From positions 11,212-75,211 of the forward strand of contig JBKAGO010000050.1 in the NCBI GenBank assembly GCA_046290435.1: 64,000 nt of DNA, in the 5' to 3' direction. Shown here one piece after another: positions 34,087-44,900 of the stretch. The stretch is from CAVQUE01 sp046290435. GTDB lineage: Bacteria; Actinomycetota; Acidimicrobiia; Acidimicrobiales; UBA8592. The notes under the pieces were generated by a model, which saw nothing but the letters and a program-made list of their open reading frames with translations, did not search any database and was not told the DNA's origin. A program made the position numbers and the translations under genes. Position 1 is the stretch's first letter, and each line of letters begins with the position of its first letter.

Positions 34087-34245
34087 TCAGTCCGCCGCCG
34101 ACTCCCCGACGACCATCGAGCTGCACTCGGGGCAGCGGGTCGGCTCGCGTCCCCTCCGAACCTCGCGGATGAACGAGTTGCCGCAGGAATGGCAGAGCAG
34201 CGTCTCCGTCTCCCCCGATGTCCCCAGGTCGCCTCCGACGGGCAA
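34087..34245 (-). CDS. Possible small zinc-ribbon protein
   Basis: A TTG-started frame of 52 codons ends in two spaced CxxC knuckles: LLCHSCGNSF and TRCPECSSMVVGE. This is the pattern of a small zinc ribbon (FmdB or rubredoxin-like knuckles). An in-frame stop lies just upstream of the TTG, so the protein cannot be longer unless frameshifted. No strong ribosome-binding site. It could also be the surviving tail of a larger decayed gene. Confidence 0.4.
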   Translation of the reverse strand: MPVGGDLGTSGETETLLCHSCGNSFIREVRRGREPTRCPECSSMVVGESAAD

Positions 34246-34353
34246 AGGCGCTATTCCAGCTCGTCAGATTCGGGCCTGCGACCGACGGTAGGTTGAGAAC
34301 ATGGACTCCGGCCTTGCGAGCGATAGAGAGCGTCGAACAAGCGAAGCTATTCC

Positions 34354-34557
34354 GTGCAGCAGGGCACGCTGCACGTGAACGTCGGCGATCACCGTCTGCT
34401 GATCGACCGGTTCATCACAGAGTTGGACCGCAACAGCGTTCCTTGGTCCTTGACACCCGGACCGCTACGTGGCAAGCCATGTGCCTATTGCGGTCTCCCG
34501 TCAACTGATGCGGCCGCCTACCTCGACGAACTCCTTCTCAACCGCGACCCTGGCTAG
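34354..34557 (+). CDS. Possible small hypothetical protein (67 aa)
   Basis: A GTG-started frame gives a plausible 67-residue peptide with a helix (LLIDRFITELDRN), one CxxC knuckle (PCAYCGL) and an acidic amphipathic end (AAAYLDELLLNRD). There is no clear ribosome-binding site and no recognised family. Its composition is more protein-like than the antisense frames around it. Confidence 0.3.
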   Translation: MQQGTLHVNVGDHRLLIDRFITELDRNSVPWSLTPGPLRGKPCAYCGLPSTDAAAYLDELLLNRDPG

Positions 34558-34943
34558 ACGCTGCGCGGGGCGGGGCTCTCGCCTCACCGAGTTCGAGCGT
34601 TCTGAACGAGCCTTCATCGAGAAGCCCCTCGGCAACCGACCCAGCCTCAACCTGCTTCGCTGCTTCAGCGCTTTCTAGACGACGCTCCTTTGCGTTGCCG
34701 CCTCGACGATTGCGGCGTACCGCAGCGTCGTGATCGGGGAAGAAGGATTGCGGGGAGTCCGGACGACCCCGGGCACCGCCCTATGGCCGGCGAGCGCTGT
34801 GGCCAGGGTGCAGAAATGGCCAATCTCCGGAACCGAGGCTCGGAGCCATTTGGCTCCTCGAGGGCCGCGCCGGACGCGATCGAGGCGACCCTCCCGTTCG
34901 GGTGGATCGCCTCTGACCAGCGGTTTCGTGGTGAATTCCGGAG
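34558..34943. other. Non-coding or decayed stretch before tRNA-Val
   Basis: About 390 bp with no convincing gene on either strand. Short open frames are broken and lack ribosome-binding sites. Composition is lower in GC than the neighbouring genes, consistent with the decayed region that starts after the Mrp operon. It lies downstream (3') of tRNA-Val, a typical place for integrated elements, but no att-like repeat of the tRNA end was found by eye. Confidence 0.4.
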
Positions 34944-35017
34944 TGGGCCGTGAGGGAATCGAACCCCCGACCTCCTGCGCGTCATGCAGGCGCTCTAGCC
35001 AACTGAGCTAACGGCCC
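34944..35017 (-). tRNA. tRNA-Val (GAC)
   Basis: Complete cloverleaf on the minus strand, 74 nt with discriminator A. Acceptor GGGCCGT pairs with ACGGCCC. The D-arm contains AGCTCAGTTGGCTAGAGC. Anticodon stem CCTGC/GCAGG encloses loop ATGACGC with anticodon GAC. T-arm GGGGGTTCGATTCCC is intact. CCA is not encoded. Confidence 0.96.
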
Positions 35018-35097
35018 CGGAGCGGAGATCGTAGCAGTGCCGGTCGGACAAAACCGCCCCGCGACCGGACTCTGCGATCCGACAGGGCACCCACGGC

Positions 35098-36078
35098 TCA
35101 GACCCGACGGGCGAACGCGATCGTGCCGGCGGCGAGCGCCACTGCCGCGCCCACCGCGACCACGGCGAAACCTGCGGCGAGCTCGAGGGTCGCCACCTCG
35201 GCGGCGTCGCGGTCGACACCGGCGCCGCCGAGGATGTCCGGCAGCTCGTCGCCAGTACGAAGGATGTCGACCGCGCTGAAACCGCAGAGGTACACCGCAG
35301 CAAGGGCTGCGATCAGCATGGATCCCCCCACCAGCCCACCGCGGCGGCCGGTCAGCACCAACACGGCACCGAAACCGACGACGACCCCACAGGCCAGTGT
35401 TCCCCACCCGTTGGAGCCGGTGAGCCCGGTGACGGTGGCCTCGACGACACCCGTGGATCGGGCCCAGGTCAGCAGGGAGCCGATCGACAACATCGCGGCG
35501 CCGAGCAAGCCGATCGTGCCGGCGGCGAGATCGGGGGACGGCCTGGGCTCGCGATAGGACTCGGCGATCGTGGGATCGAGGAACTTGGGACGGCTCGTCG
35601 GCCCCTCGGGAGTCGGTGCCCGGCCCTGCCCCGTCGGGGCCGGCGAGGCGGCGCCGGCTTCGTGGACCACGGCGTTGGGGTCGATCGCATCGACGGCGGG
35701 TACGTCGGCGGTGGCCGGCGCTGCAGGCGCCTCCCCGGCGCCGGGGGCGACGGCTACGTCATCGCCCGACCGAGCAGGCTCTTCCTCGTCCGTGTCGTCC
35801 GTGCTGGGCTCGGCGGCGCGGTTCTGTTCGGCGGCGAGCTTCTGGGCACGGAGCAACCATGCGGGGGACTCGACCCGGATCGTGTCGGCGCTGCGCGACG
35901 ACCACGGGCTGGGCGGGGGCGAGCCCTCTGTCTCGGCTTCGGCGTGGTCGATCCGCGCCATGGGCTGGGTGGTCCGGTTGTCGAGGGGAGGCTCGGCGGG
36001 CTCGCCTTCGGGAGCATCACCGTCGTCGCCGGTGGAGTCTTCGTTCCACCACCCCGATCCCGCCGCTGCGCCGCTCAT
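35098..36078 (-). CDS. Acidic-N-terminus membrane protein, unknown function
   Basis: Protein of 326 aa. Residues 1-180 are hydrophilic and disordered-looking (Ala/Pro/Glu/Asp rich, starting MSGAAAGSGWWNEDST). A tryptophan-bearing helix (SPAWLLRAQKLAAEQN) lies near residue 70. The C-terminal half has four TM segments: TIGLLGAAMLSIGSLLTWA, WGTLACGVVVGFGAVLVL, GLVGGSMLIAALAAVYLCGF and LAAGFAVVAVGAAVALAAGTIAF. I recognise no family. It lies between two tRNA genes on the same strand. Confidence 0.72.
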   Translation of the reverse strand: MSGAAAGSGWWNEDSTGDDGDAPEGEPAEPPLDNRTTQPMARIDHAEAETEGSPPPSPWSSRSADTIRVESPAWLLRAQKLAAEQNRAAEPSTDDTDEEEPARSGDDVAVAPGAGEAPAAPATADVPAVDAIDPNAVVHEAGAASPAPTGQGRAPTPEGPTSRPKFLDPTIAESYREPRPSPDLAAGTIGLLGAAMLSIGSLLTWARSTGVVEATVTGLTGSNGWGTLACGVVVGFGAVLVLTGRRGGLVGGSMLIAALAAVYLCGFSAVDILRTGDELPDILGGAGVDRDAAEVATLELAAGFAVVAVGAAVALAAGTIAFARRV

Positions 36079-36192
36079 GCCCCATCAGGGTAGTAGGCCC
36101 CAATGGTCGGCCACGACAGCTCCGGTCGGGCGTGGGCGGCCGAGACGATGCCGCCACCCGGGGGCACGGGCCCCCGGGTCGGTCGGCTGGCG

Positions 36193-36267
36193 AGCGCCGG
36201 GCGGGATTTGAACCCGCGACTGTACGGCTTTGCAGGCCGCTCCCTTGGTCCGCTCGGGCACCGGCGC
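36193..36267 (-). tRNA. tRNA-Cys (GCA)
   Basis: 75-nt cloverleaf on the minus strand. Acceptor GCGCCGG pairs with CCGGCGC, discriminator U as expected for Cys. Anticodon loop CTGCAAA carries GCA, flanked by stem GCGGC/GCCGT. T-arm GCGGGTTCAAATCCCGC is intact. The D-arm has a short three-pair stem (CCC/GGG). Confidence 0.95.
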
Positions 36268-36328
36268 CAGCAGTCCGGGCGAGCCCGGACGTGGGCGCAC
36301 ACTCTACTCCCCGAGCAGGGTGGACCGA

Positions 36329-38809
36329 CTACTGCTCGCAGGTTCTGGTCGTGTCCCGGCCGCGCCCGCCGACGCAGGTGTCGACCCCTCCCCCGCCGAC
36401 GAGCCGGTCGCGACCAGTCCCGCCGAGCAGCCGGTCGGTACCGGGACCGCCGAAGAGACGGTCGTGACCGGCCCGTCCGACGAGACGGTCATCGCCACCG
36501 CCGCCGAAGATGCGATCGTTGCCGGGGCCGCCGACGATGACGTCGCGCCCTGCGCCTGCGCAGATGAGATCGTTGCCGCCGCGGCCCCGGATGCGGTCGT
36601 TTCCGCCGAGCCCGACGATGACGTCGTCGCCGGGCCCGCCGACGAGGAGGTCATCGCCGGGGGTTCCGATGATCGTCGCCGGGCGTCCCTTGCAGCGCGG
36701 CACCGGTGGCTCGTCGGCGGGGTCGGGGGTCGGCAGCGGGCTATCGCCGGGGACCGTGGGCGGCGATGGCGGGTCGTCGTCGGCGGGTGGGGCGACCGGA
36801 GCCGGATCCGGCGCCGGCGAGGGCAATGGCAGCGCCGGTGCCGGCGTCGGCGTCGGCGCGGGCGTGGGCGTGGGCGTGGGCGTGGGCGCCGGTGTGGGGG
36901 CCTCGGCAACAGGCGGCGGCACCGCCCCACCCGGCGGCGCGGGGAATCCACTGGGGGGCACGTACCCGGCTGCGGCGAAGGTGACCGGTCCTGTGACCGT
37001 GACGTCCCGCACCGGTACCGGCCCGTAGAGGGGGCCGGCGACACCGGTGAGCTCGACGGTGACCGGATGGTTGTCGGCCCGCAACGTGACCTGCCCCGTG
37101 GCGATGGCCAGCTGCGCCCGCAGACCGGCGGTGGGGCGCCGCAACCGGGCTTCGGTCAGCTCACCGATGCGGTGGAACGCCACGGTGACCAGCGGCAGAC
37201 GGAAGTGGGTCTGGTGGAGCGTGACGACGTCGTTCAGCCAGTCGAACATGAGCGAGTTGCCCGCTGCGTCGTAGGCGTGGAGGTTCGCCTGATGGAAGAA
37301 GAACGGGTAGTTCGCGAACGACGAGATCGCGGTGGACGCCTGGGCCGCGGTCAGGGCCCGCAGCGACGCATAGGTCTCGGAACGGCGGTAGATCCAGTTG
37401 TATTCGTCGGTCATCCGGGCGGGCGTGTTGACGTTGTAGAACAGGTTCGTCGGCCAGCGCGGCAGCAGCACCAGGTTCCCGCCCGATCCGGGCACGAAGC
37501 TGGGCCGGTTCTGGTTGGGCTGCGAGGTGTCCCCGGCGATGTAGCGGATGCCGGTGGCGGTCAACGCCGACACGAGCACGGGGTTGAGCCCCTCGGGGTA
37601 CGGGACCGTGCCGTTGCTCAGGCCCGAGTGTTGGCCGGTGACCAGTGCACTCTGCACCGTCGGGTTGGCGCCGGGAAGGCCGATTGCCGACCACAGGGCG
37701 TTGTTGTCGCGGATCTCGTCTTCGAGGACCGTGCGGCTCCAACCGTTGCGGGCGTCGAGGTTGCGATGAGTGAAGGTGTGGTTGAGCCACATGAACGTGT
37801 CGCCGCTGGCGACGGCGGCGTCGGTCAATGGGTCGACGCCCGGGGTGCGCGACGCTCCGGCGCCGTTGAAGGCATGCTCGAGCCGGAAACCGGCAGCGGT
37901 CGGGAAACGGGCGTTGAGGGCGCGCTGCGCGGCGATGGCCGCCTGCCAGTCGGCAGCCGACAGCCGGAAGTCCTCCGGCCCGAGGGCGCCGGTGCCGATG
38001 GCCCACATGTCGCTGGCGTAGAAGACGTCGTCGATGTGGGCCGACAGGAACATCCGCGGTGCACCCAGGTGCAGGCCCTGGGTGGCGAAGTCGACGTATG
38101 CGTAGGCCATGACCTGCGATGCGCGCGCCCAGGGCGCGTGGTTCAGCGAGGAGAAGAGCACCTCGCGGCCGTCCGCGTAGTCGAGCCGGGCCACGAGGAT
38201 GGCGCCTCCGGAGCTGCGCAGCAGCGGCGTGACCCGAGGGTCGGTGCCACCCGCGGCGACCGACGTCGGTGCCGCCACACCGAGGATCGGTCCGTTGGCG
38301 GTCTCGAGATACGGGAAGAGCGTCGAGGCAGCTGCGGTCCAGACAGGCCGGTCGCCCCCGCCCGCGGTGCCTGCGGCGTTCATGCCGACGCCCACGCCAC
38401 CCTGGGCAGCCGGCGGGCCGGACATCACCGCCTGACGGACGTCGAAGTCGCGCTGATACTCGTGCAGGGTGGCCCACTCGGCCGACGAGAACCGCCCTCC
38501 GAGGCGGCTGTCGGTGATGACGATGCCGTTGAAGCGGCCGACGTCGCCGCTGCGCAGCGTAGCGACGGTGAGGTCGGTGCGGCTCACGTCGACCACCTGG
38601 TAGTCGGTGCCGATGTTGGTGAGCGTGGTCTCGATGACGTCTCGTGCCGGATCGGCGGCGCGGGTACCGGTTGCGAGCACGAGCACCCGCAGCTCGACGC
38701 TGTGGCCGGGCGCCGCAGCAGCGGGGCGCGGCATCGCCACTGGAACGAACAGGGCCGCGACGAGGCACAGCGCCATGAACACCGCCATCGGCCATCGCCG
38801 CTTCGCCAC
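36329..38809 (-). CDS. Secreted Agd3-like polysaccharide deacetylase with RTX repeats
   Basis: Secreted protein of about 826 aa. The GTG at 38809 (GGTGGA upstream) gives a clean signal peptide; an upstream TTG at 38842 is less likely. Residues about 45-560 resemble Agd3, the deacetylase of galactosaminogalactan: SAHIDDVFYASDMW (metal-binding Asp pair) and WLNHTFTHRNLD (metal His pair) are the core motifs, and a carbohydrate-binding-like N-domain precedes them. A Pro/Thr linker (PAPTPTPTPTPAP) leads to about ten glycine/aspartate nonapeptides (GGPGDDVIVG-type) that bind calcium and favour export and surface holding. It follows the Pfa-like genes on the same strand after a 158-bp gap. Substrate inferred only. 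Confidence 0.8.
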   Translation of the reverse strand: MAKRRWPMAVFMALCLVAALFVPVAMPRPAAAAPGHSVELRVLVLATGTRAADPARDVIETTLTNIGTDYQVVDVSRTDLTVATLRSGDVGRFNGIVITDSRLGGRFSSAEWATLHEYQRDFDVRQAVMSGPPAAQGGVGVGMNAAGTAGGGDRPVWTAAASTLFPYLETANGPILGVAAPTSVAAGGTDPRVTPLLRSSGGAILVARLDYADGREVLFSSLNHAPWARASQVMAYAYVDFATQGLHLGAPRMFLSAHIDDVFYASDMWAIGTGALGPEDFRLSAADWQAAIAAQRALNARFPTAAGFRLEHAFNGAGASRTPGVDPLTDAAVASGDTFMWLNHTFTHRNLDARNGWSRTVLEDEIRDNNALWSAIGLPGANPTVQSALVTGQHSGLSNGTVPYPEGLNPVLVSALTATGIRYIAGDTSQPNQNRPSFVPGSGGNLVLLPRWPTNLFYNVNTPARMTDEYNWIYRRSETYASLRALTAAQASTAISSFANYPFFFHQANLHAYDAAGNSLMFDWLNDVVTLHQTHFRLPLVTVAFHRIGELTEARLRRPTAGLRAQLAIATGQVTLRADNHPVTVELTGVAGPLYGPVPVRDVTVTGPVTFAAAGYVPPSGFPAPPGGAVPPPVAEAPTPAPTPTPTPTPAPTPTPAPALPLPSPAPDPAPVAPPADDDPPSPPTVPGDSPLPTPDPADEPPVPRCKGRPATIIGTPGDDLLVGGPGDDVIVGLGGNDRIRGRGGNDLICAGAGRDVIVGGPGNDRIFGGGGDDRLVGRAGHDRLFGGPGTDRLLGGTGRDRLVGGGGVDTCVGGRGRDTTRTCEQ

Positions 38810-38967
38810 TTCTGAATCCACCCGGGTCCGCCTCTTCGCCAAAGGCCGCGAGAGCAGTGACCTGCCGCCCGCTGGTCGAATGCGACCCTAGTGCACGCCA
38901 CCGAGCGGCTTGCGGACCCTCCGGCGAAGAATGCCAGGTTCGGCTCGGTCTCGTCCGGTTCGACGGC

Positions 38968-41900
38968 TCAGCGCGCGGGGCGCTCCCACCCGTCCCGTGT
39001 GCCCTCGGGACGAGGCAATGCATGCGTCTCGACGCCTTCGAGGACGGCCACGACCGCGCCTGCGGCGTCGGCGATGACCATGTCGGATCGAACCTTCGCG
39101 TTCGCCGCGCCCCGGCCGATCAGGGTTGCCCGCAGTGGCCCCGGACGGGGCCGGTCGAACACGCGCACCAGCGCGATCGAGGTCGGCAGCGACGGTCCTC
39201 CGATCACGTGCTCACTCCACAACAGGGCGAGCTGGAGTGCACCGTCGATGACCGCGGGATCGGTCCGCCACGGCTCGGCGGGCCAGCCGTGGCGGACGAC
39301 GCCGCCGCAGTCGGAACCCCAGCGGGCATCGGGCCAACCGGAGCCGAGCACCCCGCGGACCGAGGCCGAGAGACCGGCACCGGGGTGCAGACGCACATCG
39401 TCGAGGACCTGGAACGCCGGCCCGTGGAACAGCACACCACCTTTGTCGTAGATCGAGGGCAGTTCGGTGGCCGGACCGGCGAGCACCGCCAGGGGTGCGG
39501 CGTCGTCGTCGAGGGGGACCACCTCGCAGCGGTAGCGCCGGCGCCCGGTGCGGTCGACGAGCTCGAGGCGATGTCGATCGCCGTTCTCGTCCGATGCCAG
39601 CACGCGCAGCTCGAGATCACGGCCGTCGCGGAAGCCGTCGGCCACGACGCCGTTGAGCACCTGCACGTCGCGGAGTCCGAACGGCCGGCCGGGGCCGAAG
39701 GACTCGCACGCAACGCGGGCGAACCACTCCACGGCGTATGCGACCGGCACGACCGGTGTGTCGCCGACGGCGTGGTCGGCGAGATGCGGATGGGTGGTGC
39801 GGTTGACGACGACGAGATCGCCGTCGGATCCCAGCAGCAGCTCGGCGACGGCGCCCGACCATGGCCCCAGCTGCGCTGCGTCGGGGTCGCTCAAGGCTCG
39901 TTCGTGGCCCAGGAGCAGCTGGGTCTCGGCGCTGGGCGACGGGCAGTCGAGGAGTATCTCCCATGCCGCCGCGTGCACCTCGTGGACGCCGGTGCGCCAC
40001 TGCCGGTCGGCAACCTTCGCCGCGAAGGCCGGGTCGGGGGCGTTGGGCTGTTCGGTCGGGTGAGAGGGGCCGAGGCCGTTGATGGCCGATACGACGTGCT
40101 CGACCCGGTCGCGCAGGGTCATCGCCTGCAACGTCTCGGCTTCGATGGGCTCGCCTATCCAGTAGTCCTGCGCCGCGTGGCCGAACGGGAACTCGGCCTT
40201 GCCCGTGATCGGTTCGACGGGCAGGCCGCCGGTGAACCGGACCGGAACGATCGGCAGACCCAACTCGATTGCCATGTCGACGAAGACCGAGCTGCAGCGT
40301 GTCGTCGGCTGGCGGCAGCTCTGGGCCCGCGTGCCGTCGGCATGGACGAAGAACGAGTGTGAACCGCTCGCCAGGGCCTGCCGTACCCGATCGATCAGCT
40401 CGAACATCGAACCGGGGTCGCTCTGGTCGAAGTACGCGATCTGATCGACTGCCCGGGCGCCGGGATATGCGTCGAACAACCGCACCAGCTCACCGATCCA
40501 GCGGCGCTCGTGCTTGGCGTTGGAGACCGTGGTCATCGCGACGCCGGTCAACGCGGGAAGCAGGTTCGAGATCAGCAGCGATTCGATCTGCACCTGGTGG
40601 TTGGCCAGGTAGATGGCGGGCCGTCCCTGTAGCCGCTCGAGGGTGTCGGGACGTTCGGTCATGACCCGGCCCACATATCGATCGAACATGCCGTCGAGCA
40701 GGTCGGCACCCAACCATGCCTCGCCGGTACCGCGGTGCTGCGGCCAGTACCGGCGCATCGCGGCCCGCGCCGCCGACCGGTCGACCTCGGTACACGCGCC
40801 GGACGCGTCGGGCTCGGCGATGTCACCGACGAGGCGCATCCCCATGTTCTTCACCTCGTAGATGCGGATGCCGTCGCACCACAGCGATCCGGTGCCGAGA
40901 ACGAATCGGCCGCGTTCGTCGGTGCCGATCTCGGTGATCTCCATCACGGTCGTGATGCGCGTGTTCGCCGGGGTCACCTGCCCGCGGTAACTCCACGTCA
41001 GTGGCGTGCCCGTCATCAGCGGCTCGAAGGTCGCGTCGACGAGGCCGTCGTCCATGCCGGTGTCGAGCATGAAGAACTGCAGCAGCTGCAGGAGGGCCTC
41101 GATGCCGAGCGATCCCGGCTGCACCGGGTCCTGGAAGAAGTGCGCCTTGAAGAACCACTCGGTGACGTCGACGTCCTTCTCGCCACGGACGACACCCAGT
41201 CCGGCGCGCCCGGCCGACGCCACATGCACGGCGCGATCGAGCATCAGCAGCATCGGCTCGGCCAGGCGCGCCGATCCGGCGACGTACCGGTCCGGTCGGC
41301 CCGTGAGGTCCACCATCGGCGGCGCTGCGAGCTCGAGCGGCACGCGGTGCTCGTCGCGGACGGCGAGGCCGACCTGATGGTCGAACGCCTCGGGCGGGAA
41401 GAACCCGAAGACCGTGGTCATCGTGTACACCGAGCGGTCGCCGAGGAAGCACTCGACCTCGAACCCCTCGATGACCATGCCCCCGGCACGCGAGACGCTG
41501 GTGAGTTCGACGTGGGTCGTCAGGGTGCCGGCGGTTCGTGTCAGCTCACCGGTGAGGGTGCCCGTGCCGTCGAGGTTGCGGAACAACATGTCGTCGTCGA
41601 TCGCCGTCGCGGACCCGACTGCCGACGCCACCCAACCGCACGGCTGCAGCGCCGCCTCGAGCAGCACGGCGAACGGCATCGTCGCCGCGCCGTTGGCGTC
41701 GAAGTACCAGGCGTCGTCGGGGATGTCGTACTCGCACACGATCTTCATGCCCGGCGCACAGACGCCGAGGTCACCGTCGATGTGGGTGATCCGGCTGATG
41801 AAGTGATACGGCGGGCCGGGCAGGCGCGGCGACCGGCGGGTGCCGTCGAACACCCGATACATCGAGCCGAAGGCCTCCGATGGCCGACCCCATGCGCAGG

Positions 41901-44900
41901 AGATCATGGCCTTCCAGTCGAACGGGAACCCTTCGGCGTCGGTCGCCACCGGTACGGGCTCGACGACACCTTCGTACAGCTCGGGCATCGATGTGAGCGG
42001 CCAACTCGGGGTCAGTTCGACGGCGATGCGATGGGCGTGGAACGCGGCGCGGCCGTCGACGTAGCCGACGACATCGGCAATGACCGTCGGGTGCGGACCG
42101 TCCCAGACCTCTTCGACGTGGACCTCGTACGCGACGCGTTCGGTTCGGGGGTTGATCTCGCCCCGGCACTTGAGATCGAAGGGCTGGCCCGGCAGCGGCT
42201 GGAACCGCCAGCCGTCGCGCCGGGTGGTGAAGCCCATCGCTGCGAGGTAGAAGGACAGGGCCTCGATGCAGGCCTCGACCATGAAGTTGCCGGGCATGCA
42301 CGGGTCGTTCTTGAAGTGGCCGTCGAAGAACCAGGCGTCGTCGGCGATGGCGGTCTCGCATCGCATGAAGCCCCGGCCCCACGGCCCGCCCGTCGGGTCG
42401 AAGACGGTGACCTCGTCGATGAACAGCTGAGCGCCCGACTGGATCTTCGGGGTGCGGGTGTGGGTATGGGCCCACGAGAACGCCGGCCCGAAGCAGTCGA
42501 CGAGGCGTCCCTCGCTGAACGCGACAACCTCGTCACGGGAGAACGACGACTTCGGGCTGGCGATGGCCGGTGCGTCGACCCGTGCGTCGGGGTCGAGATC
42601 GCCGGCTGCTGCCTCGGGCGTCCACAACACGCCGAGCGCGTCGGCGAGCTCCTGGGGGGTGAAGAAGCCGGCCTGGCCGTCTCGCACGGCGAGACGACGC
42701 TCGCCGTCGACCAGGCAGTCGTACTCGAAGAAGAACAGCCGGACGTCACCGTGGCGGGCGTGGCCGGTGATCCTGATCTCGTACTGCAGGGTGTCGCCAG
42801 GCGAGGGCAGATCGCCGTGGTACGTGAGGGTGCAGCCGAGGAGGCGGTAGGCGCGGTCGGGCTCGGTGATCAGGTCGATGCCCATGTAGCTGATCAGCAT
42901 CAGGTCGGCCTGGCCGGCCTCGATCATGAACCCGGTGGGCATGAAGCCGTCGTTGAGATACCAGGCGCCGGCGACGACGTCGGTCTCGGTCCAGATGGTG
43001 CCGGTGCCCAGCACGCCCGGCGCGGCGTCGATGCCGGTGACGCGGTCGGCCAGCAACAGCGGCGGCTCCGGCATGCGGCACTGGATCGAGCGGTTGTCCT
43101 GCGCGGCGAAGAGCGGCCCGAAGAGCTCCGAGATCCTCCCGGACGAGTGGATCTCCAGCTGCTGCTTGTCCCAGTGCACGTTGCCGGGGCCGCTGGCGCC
43201 TGCCGCTTCGGGAACGCCGGGGGCAGGCGTGGTTTCGGTGCGGGTCAGGGCGTGCAGGTCCGCGACGCTGCCGGCGAGGAACTGGTCGTGCAGCGCGGCG
43301 CGTTGCACGACGAATCCCTCGTGGAGCGCCGCGATCTGTGTCATCTGCGCATGGATCTCACCGGCGACGATGTCCGCGGCGCTCTGCCCGGCAGGCTCGA
43401 CGGGTGGCGACGCCGCCATCGGAGCGGCGGCGCCGTTCGACGCAACGGCGCCGTTCGGCGTGACCGGCGGGCGCCACGGTGCGGGGGGCATGGATTGGCG
43501 GGCCATGTCGTCACGATCCAGGGGGGTGGGGTCGGCGCCGGTCGGTTCGCAGCGTGGGGGAAGCGTCGCCGGTTCGGGATGCGCGGCGAACGACCGGTGC
43601 CGGTTCGTCGCTGGCTCGGGCCGGACGTCCGGGCATGCGAGCCGGGCACTCAACGCGTGGTGGTCGACAGCGACGCCTGCGGCGACGAGTGCTGCGGCCA
43701 CCTCGAAGAGCTGCTCGACGTTCTTGTCCCGCCGGTCGAGGGGGATGGCCAGGTGGTCACGATCGCCGAGGATCTCGGTGATGAAGTTGGTGCACGCCCC
43801 GGCGGGGCCGTGTTCGACGAAGATGCGGACGCCGTCGGCGTAGGCCGCTTCGATGGTGGCGGGGAAGTCGAGCGTCTGCTCGGCCTGGCGGGTGATCACC
43901 TCGGCGCACGCTGCGGTGCTCACCTCGTAAGCGCCGTTGCTGCCGTTGGAGTAGTGCCGCACGCCGGGCATCGGGGTGACGGCCCGGGTGTGGATGTCGA
44001 GCCACGGCTGGTGGAACGTCTGACGCACCTCGGGCACGTGACAGGCGAGGTTGTACGCCACGGGACGGCACCGGCGCCGCCCGAGCGATTCGACCACCCG
44101 CTCACACGCGTCGCTGTCCCCGCCGATGACGGTGTCGTTCGGCGTGTTGATGATGGCGAGGTGCACCCGCTCCTCGCCGGCGATGGCGGCGCGAACGTCG
44201 TCGACGGGCGCGAGGACGTTCCACATGGCCCAGCTCGCCGAGGGTTGACCCCAGGCCCGGGCGACGGCGGCGAAGTCGATCCCGAGCTCGCGGTCCATCA
44301 TCCCGCTCGCCTCGATCTCGGCGCGCATGGCGGCGCGGTCGGACCAGATGCCGAAGGCGAAGAGGCTGTTGCTCTCCCCGGAGGAGTACCCGATGGCAGC
44401 AGTCGGCCGGAGCCCGAGGAGGTGGCGGGTGATGTGCGTGTGGGAGGAGCTAACCAGCGACGTGCCCCAGAGGAAGTCGCTCGGCGTCGGCTCGTGCCCG
44501 GCATCGCCGAACACCCACGACGCGGTCTCACCGAGCGGGAACGACTCGGCGACCCGGTCGGCGGCCTCGGGGATCGCCCGCAGGAGCTGTGCGCCCATCC
44601 CGGCGTAGGCGGCGCCCGCAGCGGTGTACACGAAGGCCAGCTCGCCATCGAGGGGCCGCGGGCGGAAGCGGACCCCCTCCCCTGCCGGATGGCCGTGTTC
44701 GATGTGACGGCGCGCTCGTTCGATCCGCTGCTGCAGCTGTTCGTCGCCGTCGGCCACGATGACCAGGCGGGCGGGACCGTCGTCGCTCTCGATGCCGGCG
44801 TCGAGGCTCTCCAGCACGGCTGCGGCGTCGGCACCGGAGAAGACGTGCAGACGCGGCGGTGCGATGCGGCCCGGTGCACGGTGACGGCTCGCCTCGGCCA

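Noticed and set aside
34665..34985. 106-codon minus-strand frame
   Set aside because: It overlaps tRNA-Val and its start lies inside the tRNA; composition is not protein-like.
36230..38815. Open frame of 861 codons on the plus strand
   Set aside because: Shadow of the Agd3-like/RTX gene and tRNA-Cys; low-complexity Gly/Arg/Asp content without domains.
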